Below, in pieces: positions 1 through 10,300 of a stretch of DNA of 64,000 nt. A program made the position numbers and the translations under genes. The notes below the pieces were generated by a model. It was given only the letters and a program-made list of their open reading frames with translations, was not told the DNA's origin and did not search any database. Source of the stretch: Eopsaltria australis (Eukaryota; Chordata; Aves; Passeriformes; Petroicidae); the NCBI GenBank assembly GCA_034509425.1, contig JAVTVJ010000375.1, positions 148,493 to 212,492 of the forward strand, written 5' to 3'. Position 1 is the first letter of the stretch, and each line of letters starts with the position of its first letter.

Positions 1-473
1 CTGTCAATTGAGTCACTCCAACTGAAGCCAGTAAAAAAAATCACGACACTGGAGCTGTGAAGAGTAAGGTATTTCAAGGCCCTAGACTATTTTTAACAGT
101 ATATAGAACAAGATAAAACATGTAATTATTCAAAAGAAAGATATCCAATCTGAAAAGTGCAGTGTTTTGAAAATAAGCAAGTATCCTGACACCTGTAACA
201 TTGCTGCAATTTGGCCAGCACTAAGATAACACCAACAATTAGTGCAGCTGTCACCCAAAAAGTTGAATCCAAACAGCCAGTAAATGCTTCGTTTAGGTGA
301 GCAAACATAAAGGATCTAAATCAATGACAACAGAAATATCCTTCTTGGCTGACTGCAGTAGTGCAACACACACTACTGAAGGCAGGAGGATGGTGCTGCA
401 AAAGGAGAACACATTTTCTCAGTTTGGGATCATGTTCCTGCAAAGTCTGACATAACCATTTTAAGTCACAAAA

Positions 474-616
474 TGAGACTAGCTCAGTTTGTTAGAGCAG
501 GGTGCTAATAATGTCAAAGTTGTGTGTTTGATCCCCATATGGACCATTCACTTAAGAGCTGGACTTGATAATCCTTGTGGGTCCCTTCCAACTCAGAATA
601 TTCTCTGATTCTGTGA
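474..616 (+). repeat. tRNA-Ile-derived SINE with CR1-like tail (TguSINE1-like)
   Basis: The head resembles tRNA-Ile: box A-like TAGCTCAGTTTG at 480-491, GTGCTAATAAT in the anticodon region, box B-like GTTTGATCC at 526-534. The tail is a CR1-type 3' end (GGACTTGATAATCCTTGTGG then TTCTCTGATTCTGTG). This tRNA-Ile plus CR1-tail design is known from songbirds. The copy is diverged in box A and not a functional tRNA. Confidence 0.85.
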
Positions 617-2810
617 AATTCCTCCTCCAGCTTGAAGAGCTAGAGCATGTGTAGAGTTCTGTACCGATACCCAAGCCATTATCTATCGAGTAGCACTGGC
701 CCATAAGCTTCATCATTAGGTGATTAGGCAAATCATGAGGTGATGGTGGCCATGGTGCACTCACTGAAGTCATGGTGAAATTCCAGTTGAGGTCCTACCC
801 TTACATTCCAGAATTTGTAGGTTTCTCTTCTGAGCTGTCAAACCCAGGCACACTGTCTATATCCATGTCTGGAGAACAGAAATATGTTTCTTTCAAAGCA
901 AAACAAATAAAACCTATGGTGAACAAAATGACATGACTCATTAAAATCCCCCAAGTTAAAATCCCCCCAAGAAAACACACTCCTTACCTATATCAGTAGT
1001 GGCAGCTATTAATAATCCTGCCAGCTGTTACAGGAGGCTTTTGCAGAATAGTGAGATCTCAGCTTAAGGGTCTCCTGATAACACATCTATTGCAGCATTT
1101 TAAAAATGAGCCTTACACTCAGTTAAGCCTTCTTAATCTTTATTTGTGATGACTAAAGTGATTTATCTAGACTTCAACAGTTTGCTAATTTTAATGGTGG
1201 ATACTGGGAATTGGCATATTACTGTTGCCAGGTGTCAGCAGTGTCTAGGGGAAAGAAAATACTTCACTGAATGCAAGTCACAGGAGGTGAGGAAGGAGGT
1301 GTGGACCGTATCACATGTTGTAGACAATTGTTTAAACACTTTTGCAATGTTCCACCATCACTCAAATAACTCCAAATAAACAGACACGGTTTTTGCAGAA
1401 GACCTCAGGAAGAATGAATGGAGCAGCTTGTTCATACTTCCAAAGTGTGAAAGGTTACAAACTTAAAAACCAGATTCAGTTTTCACTCAACTCTGGCTGT
1501 GGCAAAATTCAATGTAAATAGGCATTTGAGCAAGCAAGGTGAAGACTTCAACTGTCATCCTAATGGCAGAGTGTCTCCAGGGTGCCACGTGTAGACATGT
1601 AGGAAAACAGGTAAAGCTGAAAGTCACAGTCATCTTTCATATGTATTTCTCCATCAAGTCAAAGCATATAAAGAATATCTCAGTCTGTAACAAAGCCCTA
1701 CATATTGCAAATTCATCAGAAAATATATCCTTCTTTAAATACACTAAAGACACACAGAGGATAAAGCCATTTTAAGGAAGTTGTGTACTGTGAGCAATTT
1801 CTGAGTCGAGTCTTTATTGCATAAAAGTCTCGAAGCATTTATGTGGTAAAATGAAAAATGGAACTACTGCATAAAAAAGTAATTCCTTTCAATAACATCC
1901 CAGTTATACTCTTCTCATCAAGTGCTTTAAACAAGCTCTTATCTGCTGCACAGGGGACTTGTCCACCCAATTATCTTGTGCTCAACCTAAGCACACAGAA
2001 GAAGCCCACTTCTAATGACCCCTGGTTATCATGTTCACATCACACTGACTTTGTGGTAGATAGCAACCACTCCTGGTCAAATAACACACCCAGATAGAAG
2101 CTCTGCTCTCCCACATCAATTACAACCAAAAATCCCCAAACCTCTTGGTCAACACAGGTCAACACAGAAAATTTCTCAGAAAGACCTCCAAACAGAAAAC
2201 ACATCCCAGATATGCCTCAGTGGGGTTTTTCCTGTCCCTGCCTTTGTGGAGGATGAGTGCACCTACATTATAATGAGCAACCCTCCATTAATAGATAGCT
2301 GCATGCAGACCTCCCTCTGAGTAAAAGTTTGGGAACACCAGGACTTTGCACAACATTACACAACAGAGAAGGCCTCTTTAAAAAGCATGTGACAACATTT
2401 AAGAACCAAAATGGTTCACTGTTGTGCCACTTACTGATTGTATCACTGTTTTTTTTTAACCCTACTGTTTCTCTGTTATGCTCAGTAGATGAATGATGGA
2501 CTTGCCAGCCTGCCAAGCCATTTCCAAAACTCTGGTTTAATCTTAACAATTCAGACTCCTCACTCTTACTGTTCTTGCAACTTAACGTCTGTTGGATCAT
2601 GAATCCCAGCTTCAAGGATAGCTGGTGTAAGGTAGAGTAGTCAGCAGATTTTTCCTTGCTGGCAAGTCTTTAACTGCCCACTCTCATTGGGCTTTTTGTT
2701 GGTTTTTTTGCTATTGTGAGTTCAAGACTTTCTTCTGCTTACCAAGTATGTCTGTAGCCTCCACCCCTCCAATATGCAAATGCCAATCAGTTCTTCACTG
2801 CACCTTCTGT
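617..2810. other. non-coding, no gene recognised
   Basis: AT-rich sequence. Only short random open frames on both strands, with no splice-site pattern or protein similarity that I can support. Confidence 0.6.
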
Positions 2811-2925
2811 GGAATCACAGAGTTGCAAAGCAGCCGAGGTTGGAACGAACCTCTGGAGGTCATCTTGTCCAACTCCTTGCTCAAGGAGGGCCCCATATAA
2901 CTGGCTGCTTTTTGAATATCTCTAA
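2811..2925 (-). repeat. CR1 LINE 3' fragment
   Basis: Reverse-oriented CR1 tail: GGAATCACAG, then GGTTGGAACGAACCTCTGGA and TCATCTTGTCCAACTCCTTG. The similarity fades after about 2925. Confidence 0.75.
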
Positions 2926-3789
2926 AGAGGGGAAAAAATAGTAGTATTTCCAGTGTGTAGCTAAAGAATCAAACCCAGAGACTAGGGATTTGCCAAGGAA
3001 GTTACGGTACAGAAACTTTAATTTTGATTCACAGTAAGCCTTGTTCAACATCACTGAGCACTTTAACTATTCCTGCTTGGTGGTAGTACAGGCTGAGTAA
3101 AGAGGATAAAAAGGTGAAAAAACAAGTCCAGTGAGCAATCTGATGGTGGTAACTCAAGTATCACAGTTTCACTTAATCAGCACATCGTTTCTCCATGTGT
3201 AGAAAGTAGCTAAATGAAGAAATCTGATGATCTAAAAGAAAAAAATAAGCCAAAGGAAACAACAAAGGAAGAAACAAAGGACTGAAGGAGGAAAATGTTG
3301 GAGGTGAACACGTTTCTGTGCAAGACTCAGAGTGCTACAAATTCTAGCTTGACAATCCAAGGACTTTTCAGTCCCATGAAGTCCAGCAGTTGAGGTTTGG
3401 CCAAAGCACACAATCTGCAGCGGAAACCAGGCTTGGCTGAAGGCGTACCAAGACAACACCATTGTCCTTGGACAGAAAAGGGAAGGAAGACGGAGGGGGC
3501 CTGGGGAGCCTGAGGAGCAGGGCCTGTAAGGGTTTTTACAACAGACGGGCAGGGCATGGCAGACTTTACGAGTCAGCTCGGTGTGAAGGAGGTGCTCTGA
3601 GACTACTGCCGCGCTGGCTCTTCCTGGCATCTCTCTCAAGATCGCTCCTGAGACGCCACTCATTCATTCTTAGGATCATTTCTAAGCGTACATGTTAAAA
3701 AAGTCATGCAGGTGTACTTTTAAACTACTATCTATGGCCGCCGTTTCCGTTTGTCTGCTTGTCATCTGGTAATGTGACGGATTCCGTAC
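2926..3789. other. upstream side of the CpG island; no gene recognised
   Basis: A 143-codon frame on the - strand (3663-3232) ends in a low-complexity hydrophobic run and shows no domain; it is treated as chance. Confidence 0.5.
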
Positions 3790-4230
3790 TCCCTTCACTC
3801 CTCCGGCGCTGCAGAGCAGCACATCACCGGGCAGCTCAGGAGCACACCCCGCTGCCCGGCCCAGCCCGGCCCGGCGGGAGAGGGCTCGGGCGGGGCGGTG
3901 CCCGCCGGGGCCGGGCCGGGCTGGGCGGGTCCCGCTCCGCTCCCCCCCGCGCCGTGAGGCCACACAAGATGGCGGCGGCGGGCGGAGGCTGGCGGGCGGT
4001 GCGGGGCCGCCCCTGCGGCGGGAGGTGCGGTCCAGCCGGGCGCTGCGCGGCCTCTCCGGCACGGCGCAGGGAGCGGGGCCGGGACCCTGCCCTGTTAAGC
4101 GAGGAGCTGCAGGAGGGGCAGGAGAGGCAGCATGTGTCCTGTTTGCAGCGCTGACATGACACCTGGGCACGGATGGAGGAGCGGATGGTGCCCTGGTGCG
4201 CTGAAGGGCTGAACAAGGATCATTGCCACG
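3790..4230 (+). promoter_or_regulatory. CpG-island promoter and putative first exon of a + strand transcript
   Basis: A compact GC/CpG-rich island in AT-rich DNA. AAGATGGCGGC at 3966-3976 is a YY1-type initiator motif oriented for + strand transcription. A good donor follows at 4231 (CCACG/GTAAGC). A frame from the ATG at 3969 is open for 61 codons to a stop at 4152-4154, but its Arg/Gly-rich composition looks like GC bias. The gene served is not recognised. Confidence 0.5.
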
Positions 4231-6071
4231 GTAAGCCCGTACGCAGGTATGTTCTTTAATAGAGAGGCACTGCTGGATTAAAACAAGGTACAGATGAAAC
4301 CCGTTGAGAAATCAGAAGTCGTTGAGAAAAATATCCCCCGTTAAGAGGTCACAGCACTTGGAAAAATATCACACAGGAAAAAATCCATTGGAATGCACCT
4401 TTCAGTATGTCTTGCTGGTAACCAGGATGCTGGTTTTGACCTCTCTTCCTGCTGCCATGGATTTGTTACCTGCTGGCAGACAGCCTCAGTCAGGTACCCT
4501 TCACACAACCAGCTGCAGCAGCTTTGCTGGAACCAACACTCCAGTTTCATCCTACGGTTATCTTTTGTAAAAACAGTTCATATGCACATCGTTCAGGGAC
4601 TCTGAGGGCACAGGTGTTCTGTTCAGTGCCTTTCACACTGACTGCACTCCCTCTTTTTATGTGCCAGCTGGCTTGTTCAGCACTTAAGATAAGAATGTAC
4701 CTACTATTCTTTATTTTAAATTTCAGAAATATGTTTGCTAAGTTGGCAAAATTCTCTGCTACAACTACAAAAAAATAGTTTGTTTATAAAAACGGATTAA
4801 TTTTATCCTTAAGAACTTTAGGATTATATGTATTCACTAGCAATATTTATATATAAAGCAAACTGCCAAAACTTGACTTCGGCTGTAAAAAAAACAACTC
4901 TAAATATTGTCAGGTGGGAAAGACAATGGGATGGTTGGAGGACTGAGAAGGTAAGACAGTTAAACTTTATGCTGTATCTTACTGGTTATACCCTCCAAAA
5001 TTATAATAGTGCAATGGCAGCTCTTGTTTCCCTCCTGACATGAGGGAAAGCAGTACTGCATTTGCACATAAGACTTGCACACCATTGGTGATTTTCACCT
5101 CGCTCACTTGTACTTTAAACTTTGTAAAAGGTCACTAAGGTAAAGGATGAAAAGTCGTATTTAGTTAAATACAACTCTTCTTACTCAATAAAGGCACACA
5201 ACTGCTTGATGAGGATTACTCAGACTTACTTCCAGTTGTTTTGTTACCAATCTGTGTATTAATGGTACTGCTTTTTCCACTTCCCTAGGCAGCATCAAGA
5301 GAATAGGATTTGTCGCACCAACACTGAACCAAGACTAAGCTTCAGCCCTTTATGTGGAACTGCTGAAAGAAGAAGCTGCAGTACTGGAAGCAGTCAGTCA
5401 TGACTGCATGAGACCTTGCCTCATACAGAAAGCAAATGATGACTTACTTAAAAAAATTCATGAAATGCAAACTCATGGATTCACTTTTCTTAGAGCTGTT
5501 ACACTTGAAAAACTGAGGACAGGGAAAATTATGGTTCCTACTCACATAAAATTAAGATTTATAGTTTGATTTACTGTGAAGACTATAGTAGTAAAAAAAA
5601 AGCAAAACCATTCTTTTAGCATACAGGGGCTTTTTCCTCCTACTAGCAGGAACAGCTTTCTAGATAAATGGTGAACTAAAACTTAATGAGTACAGAACAG
5701 AACTTACAGAACAACATTTTTTCGCAGCTAGAAAGAGATGTGAAGTTGCCAGTAAAAAGGAATGCAACAGCAAAGTACATAGTACAGCAATACTTGCATA
5801 TTATTGCAACAGCAATAATACATGTCTGTCACTAAATCAGTAGAAAACTAACTGCTTACAAAGGCAGAGACCTAATTTTAGTTATGCTGCTCTACGCATT
5901 GAGTGCAGGTAATTGTGTCTTCACCTCTGTCTGCAGAAGTAAGGTATGCTTCAGGTTGTAAATGGCATGTTTCATGATTTAAATAATAGATTGCACCTTT
6001 TGCTTTATACTGTATGTGTCAATCTAGATTAAGACAAATGGCTGGTAACTTTTTCTGGTTTTACTCCACAG

Positions 6072-6239
6072 TGCTTCACAGTTGCCTGCATGATCTGGTG
6101 GGACAGTGAGACTACCATGTTTCCTTGGACAAGTATCGGAACTTCAACTCGAACAAAATGGGATAAAGTTTTACTGATTTTAGAAGAGCACTCCTATCCA
6201 ACATATGGACAAGATAGCATGAAGAAGCACGCTGCTTAA
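6072..6239 (+). CDS. open terminal exon of unknown function (55 codons, in phase from acceptor to stop)
   Basis: Directly after the ACTCCACAG acceptor, one frame is open from the first exon base for 55 codons to TAA at 6237-6239, followed by AATAAA at 6273. Residues include IWWDSETTMF, TKWDKVLLILEEHSYPTYG and a KKHAA end. The composition is protein-like rather than AT-biased. I do not recognise it. The stretch may be coding or chance. Confidence 0.25.
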   Translation, partial: CFTVACMIWWDSETTMFPWTSIGTSTRTKWDKVLLILEEHSYPTYGQDSMKKHAA

Positions 6240-6272
6240 ATTGACAATGATTTATTGTGTTTAGGAACATTC

Positions 6273-6278
6273 AATAAA
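6273..6278 (+). terminator. poly(A) signal for the + strand transcript
   Basis: AATAAA 34 nt after the stop of the open terminal exon; a second AATAAA occurs at 6391-6396. It faces the AGGF1 3' end. Confidence 0.45.
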
Positions 6279-6745
6279 TACCAATCTTTTAGCTTCAGTG
6301 TGGAAATCCCCGTCAAAAATGAGTTGTTGGCGGTTTATTTTCTGGCATAAACTCCATTGCCAGCAATGGATGTATCAGAAAAAGAATTTAATAAATACAA
6401 ACAGACAGCAGTTTTCTAAACATACGTCCCCTTTTAAAGGCATGATACAGATTTACTAAACAAATCTCAAGTTCTTCACAGAAGAAAACTTTGCTACAAG
6501 CTGTCTCTGAACATTATTTTCTTCACAAATGCTGGTAGTTTATTTCATGGAGTACAGCATTTTTGAACAGTAATGATGAATCATTTAAAAACAAGCTTTT
6601 TCCTCCTTTCCCTTTGCCAAACGTATGCTGAAACATGTAGCTAGTACTGAACTGTGTGTGTGTAAGAGTGGTGTGCCTCTTGAGCACTTCATGGCAGACA
6701 TGAAGAAACGGCAATATGGTACTTTGTTAGTAGGGATCTGGGGGA

Positions 6746-6751
6746 TTTATT
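6746..6751 (-). terminator. candidate AGGF1 poly(A) signal (AATAAA)
   Basis: The first AATAAA on the - strand after the stop codon, about 370 nt downstream. Further copies lie at 6539-6544, 6334-6339 and 6251-6256, so alternative 3' ends are possible. The choice among them is uncertain. Confidence 0.3.
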
Positions 6752-7122
6752 TTTTCATCTTGATTTTAAACCACTGTTCAAATGTTAAAGGTATCATATT
6801 TAAGTGCAACAGATGTTTTGCATAACTTTCTGTGAAGTGTAAAAACACAAAGGAAGATTCTTGCTTGTGATGAGAATAATTTTCAAGTACTTAAATTTGA
6901 ATATCCCTCTAAACTCCATTCATTTCTTATTAAAAATGTGTATAAAAGCATGAAGACTACAGAAAACCAATTAACATAACAGAGTTATTCTTGAATAAGT
7001 TTTTCCACAACTGTATTTTACATATAACCAAACTCCTGCTTTAGCAAAAGCAAAAAGAATAAAAATAAATTCTCTCCCACCTATTTACACTCAGGAATTA
7101 CCTTGCTGTGGGACTAGATACT

Positions 7123-7323
7123 TCAGTCTACAGTCCCTCTAACCCAAGGTGTATTCTTAGGTGTATCCCTTTGTGATTTAGGGTCTTGGAAGTTTTCAGC
7201 AAACCTCTCTCTTGCTTTATCCCAGTTCCTTTTATTCTTGCTCTGGATGAGCTGAACATCTTCAATTGAGGTTGGTCTCCTAGTACCCAAACCTGCATGC
7301 TTCTGATGTAACTCAAGTTGGAT
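7123..7323 (-). CDS. AGGF1: AGGF1 coding exon 14 (residues 637-702 and stop)
   Basis: Begins IQLELHQKHAGLGTRRP (end of the G-patch) and runs through NKRNWDKARERFAENF to TPWVRGTVD and TGA. The acceptor is TTTGACAG. An overlapping 62-residue frame starting at 7316 is a shadow of this exon. Confidence 0.96.
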   Translation of the reverse strand: MQLELHQKHAGLGTRRPTSIEDVQLIQSKNKRNWDKARERFAENFQDPKSQRDTPKNTPWVRGTVD

Positions 7324-10300
7324 CTGTCAAATACATGAAATACTGTAATTGCAAATTATGTATTCTAAATACTATAAATTCTGTTTTTCTAATACACGTT
7401 CCACCCCTCTCCCCAGGCACTTCTCCTTCGTGCTCTAATACACCTGGATCATACGTGAACAGTACCATGAAAATGATGTGTCATATCACCACCTTTGGAA
7501 CTATGATCTAGAGTCCTGAATAATGTCCCCTACCACTGACATTACAGTGAAATACATCTCACTGAGTGAGCAGTGTATGATCCTTATGCTGGCCAACACA
7601 GGGCATGGTGTGGCTCTGAGCAGCACTACTGCCAAAAGACAACACATCTGGGGCTAATGTGGCCCCAGGGCCCACAACTTGGTGGCTACAGTGACTTCTG
7701 CTAGCTTTCCCTCTATCAAGGCCCATCATCTAGCTTGATTTTTGTGCTACATCAGCCTCAGAGAAACTGAAGAATTCCACCCTAAACCGATCCTCAATTC
7801 ACATCACTTAAATTATTCCAATTTTCCTACACTTTGTATTCAAATATGAGATTATTAATTCAATGGCTAGAAGTTGTCTGTCCTCCTTTGCTTAATTTTC
7901 TAATGAACACTGTCCAGTGAAGGGACAACACTACTGAAAAATTTCAAAATACCTCGTTAGGCAAAGAAAAAATAACTTGAGATTAGTCCTACTGAGATTA
8001 TTCCTTCCTAACCAGAGTTTTGATAAGTTTCAAGTGAATAGTGGCATACTTTTCACTACAAATACATTTCTATTATTTTTGTTTCAAGTGAAAACCAGAA
8101 AGACCTACCGGATCCTTCATGCCACCACCATCCTTTCCCAGACCTTCCCCCTTCTTCCATCCCATCTTCTCCAACATTTTATGTCCTTTGTTAGTGTTGC
8201 TGATTTCACTTTGAAGAAAGTTTAAGATAACTGATAAGTAAGAGTTAAAATAAATAGTGTGCTTTTAAATACTGAACAACAGAAATGTGCATACATATAT
8301 GAACCAGGAATCAGTCCATTGAGAGCTGTCCAGAATATCCTTCCTACCTTTTTCAAGTTCCTCCAAGAATATCTTTGGTTAACAAGCCTCTGATCAATAT
8401 CAGCTTTCTTAAAACTCCTAAACTACTTGCTTGCTTTAGGAATTAAAAGATACATCATGGGTAGGAGGGTATGGATTACACTACAGAAAAGGCAGTATTG
8501 CTGCTAAATCATCCTACTGCATGTATTTCATCATCTCACATTTCCTTTTATTAATTTACAAGCACCTACAAATTCATGCTTCTTAAAAAAAAACCCCAAC
8601 TACAGCTACAGAGGCAATGTAGCAACTGAAGGAACATCAAGTGTTATTTAAGAGGTACGTGTCCTGTGAGTGGCTGGGTACTGACAGTGACAGAAGTTGC
8701 AGGTGAAAAATCTGCATGTGTACTATTACTGGGACTGAACAGGAAAAATAAAAATTGAGCCACTTGAAAAACAGACACTATTGAAGATGTCAGTTGTGCA
8801 GCTGGGGAGTTCTTTACATTTTTGAGTTGGTAAGGAAGTGATGTATTAAGTGTCCTTACTGCTGTCCTTACTTCCATAGATTTCTATATGGAAGGTGAGA
8901 AGTTAATAAATAGAAGCACATGAACTGGGAAGTGTGAAAAGCTTAAAATTTTCTAGCTCTCCTAACACAATATATACAGGTAATTTGTAATCTAACAAAC
9001 TGCATGCTAGTAACAAACTGATACTTATTTTATCATCATTTTTTTAAGATCCACAAGAGAAAGACACAGGGGATACTTTTCCCCCACCCCCAACTTACAT
9101 ATGAACAGAAGCTGAACTATCATCTCTCTGGAAGGTTCCTTCACTTCCAATGGTCTCTCTGCGTTTTCCTGCTCTGTCTTTGTACTTTGGATTTTTCACT
9201 GCCTTGTTGTCTTCATACTCAGTGTTCTTTCCAAGCAGATTAAATTGCATCAAGACAAAGAAAGCGGTGTTTAAATTCTTGGTTTTGTTAACTTCCCTTT
9301 TTCCCTCCAAAAGTATGGCAGCCATTTTCATTAATTCTAAATCTTGTGACAAAACCCGTAGTCCTCACTTAGAATTTTCTGAGCTTACAGGCATACCTTG
9401 TAAACCACATTATTGCCATCATCACGCAATATGATGATGTAATTAAATAATTTCTCAGAAGCTGTAAATAAAATAACAGATTCTCTTGAATCTTCTCTTG
9501 GTAATGAAGAGTCAACCTTGATATTAAGCAGAAAACCATGTGGACATGCCACTGGCTTTTTATATAAACATTTAGCCTGTTCCTCAACAACTATTTTTTT
9601 TCAGAATAAATGACAGAATTAAGCATGTTTACAGATTCTGTATCAGTACCATTTTGGTACCTGAAGAATTTGATAGAAATTATGTTTTCTACCTTAATAC
9701 TTAGTACAAATGCTGGAAGCAACTGCACAGTTAAAATTATCTCTACAACAGAATTAATTTGAATGCATTATGTATTATATTGCCTGTATGTTCATGTGGA
9801 TATTCTTCTATGGACTTAAAAACCTGAAAAAATGCCCATTTTCCTTCCATAATTTTTTCAGCTGCTCATTATGTTTCCTTTCCAAATAAAATATAGGACT
9901 GCAGTTCAGTGAAAACCTTATCTTGCAGAAATATAAACAGAAGTGTCTTGCAGAATCTTAAGATCAAAAGATTAGGAATCTTGTACACTTGGACTGGATC
10001 TTCTTTCTAATTTTCAGTGGAACTTTCACGCCCTCTTACCATCATCTTTCTCTCTAGAGGCTTGTAAAGAATAACAATTTAGGGTACTAAAGACAAACCA
10101 GGCTAAGTTTAAAGGCATTTGAAATCTTCCCTTATTCAACTAAGTCCATGGCATAAAATAGGAATCACAAAGTATCATAAAGAAAAAAAAAAAGAACCAC
10201 AAGATTACAAATATTTAATCAACTTCTACTGCAAACTCACCTGTAAACCATATTTTACCCGTATTTGTTTTAATGCTTTTCTTCTGACTAACTCTCTTTC

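Larger units (their letters stand above)
3966..6295 (+). ncRNA. putative spliced + strand transcript, convergent with AGGF1 (lncRNA or small-protein gene)
   Basis: Signals in order: YY1-type initiator (3966-3976), donor at 4231, donor GAAG/GTAAGA at 4951, strong acceptor TTCCACTTCCCTAG before 5290, donor GCAG/GTAATT near 5909, acceptor TTTTACTCCACAG before 6072, and AATAAA at 6273-6278. No recognisable protein family was found. Two segments are open: about 5339-5569 (one frame, TAA just upstream) and 6072-6239. They do not obviously join into a single frame from exon 1. In human, ZBED3 lies convergent to AGGF1, but nothing here resembles a BED zinc finger. Exact exons are guesses without RNA data. 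Confidence 0.35.

Noticed and set aside
480..550. A functional tRNA-Ile gene
   Set aside because: The acceptor stem and box A are mutated and the sequence runs into a CR1-type tail, so it is a SINE.
3682..4216. Long - strand frames over the 3.8-4.2 kb CpG island
   Set aside because: Pro/Ala/Arg-rich products of GC bias without similarity; also no sign of PDE8B exon 1, the next gene expected on that strand.
7128..7316. 62-codon - strand frame over the AGGF1 3' end
   Set aside because: It is an alternative frame of the last AGGF1 exon; the homologous frame is the one ending TPWVRGTVD.
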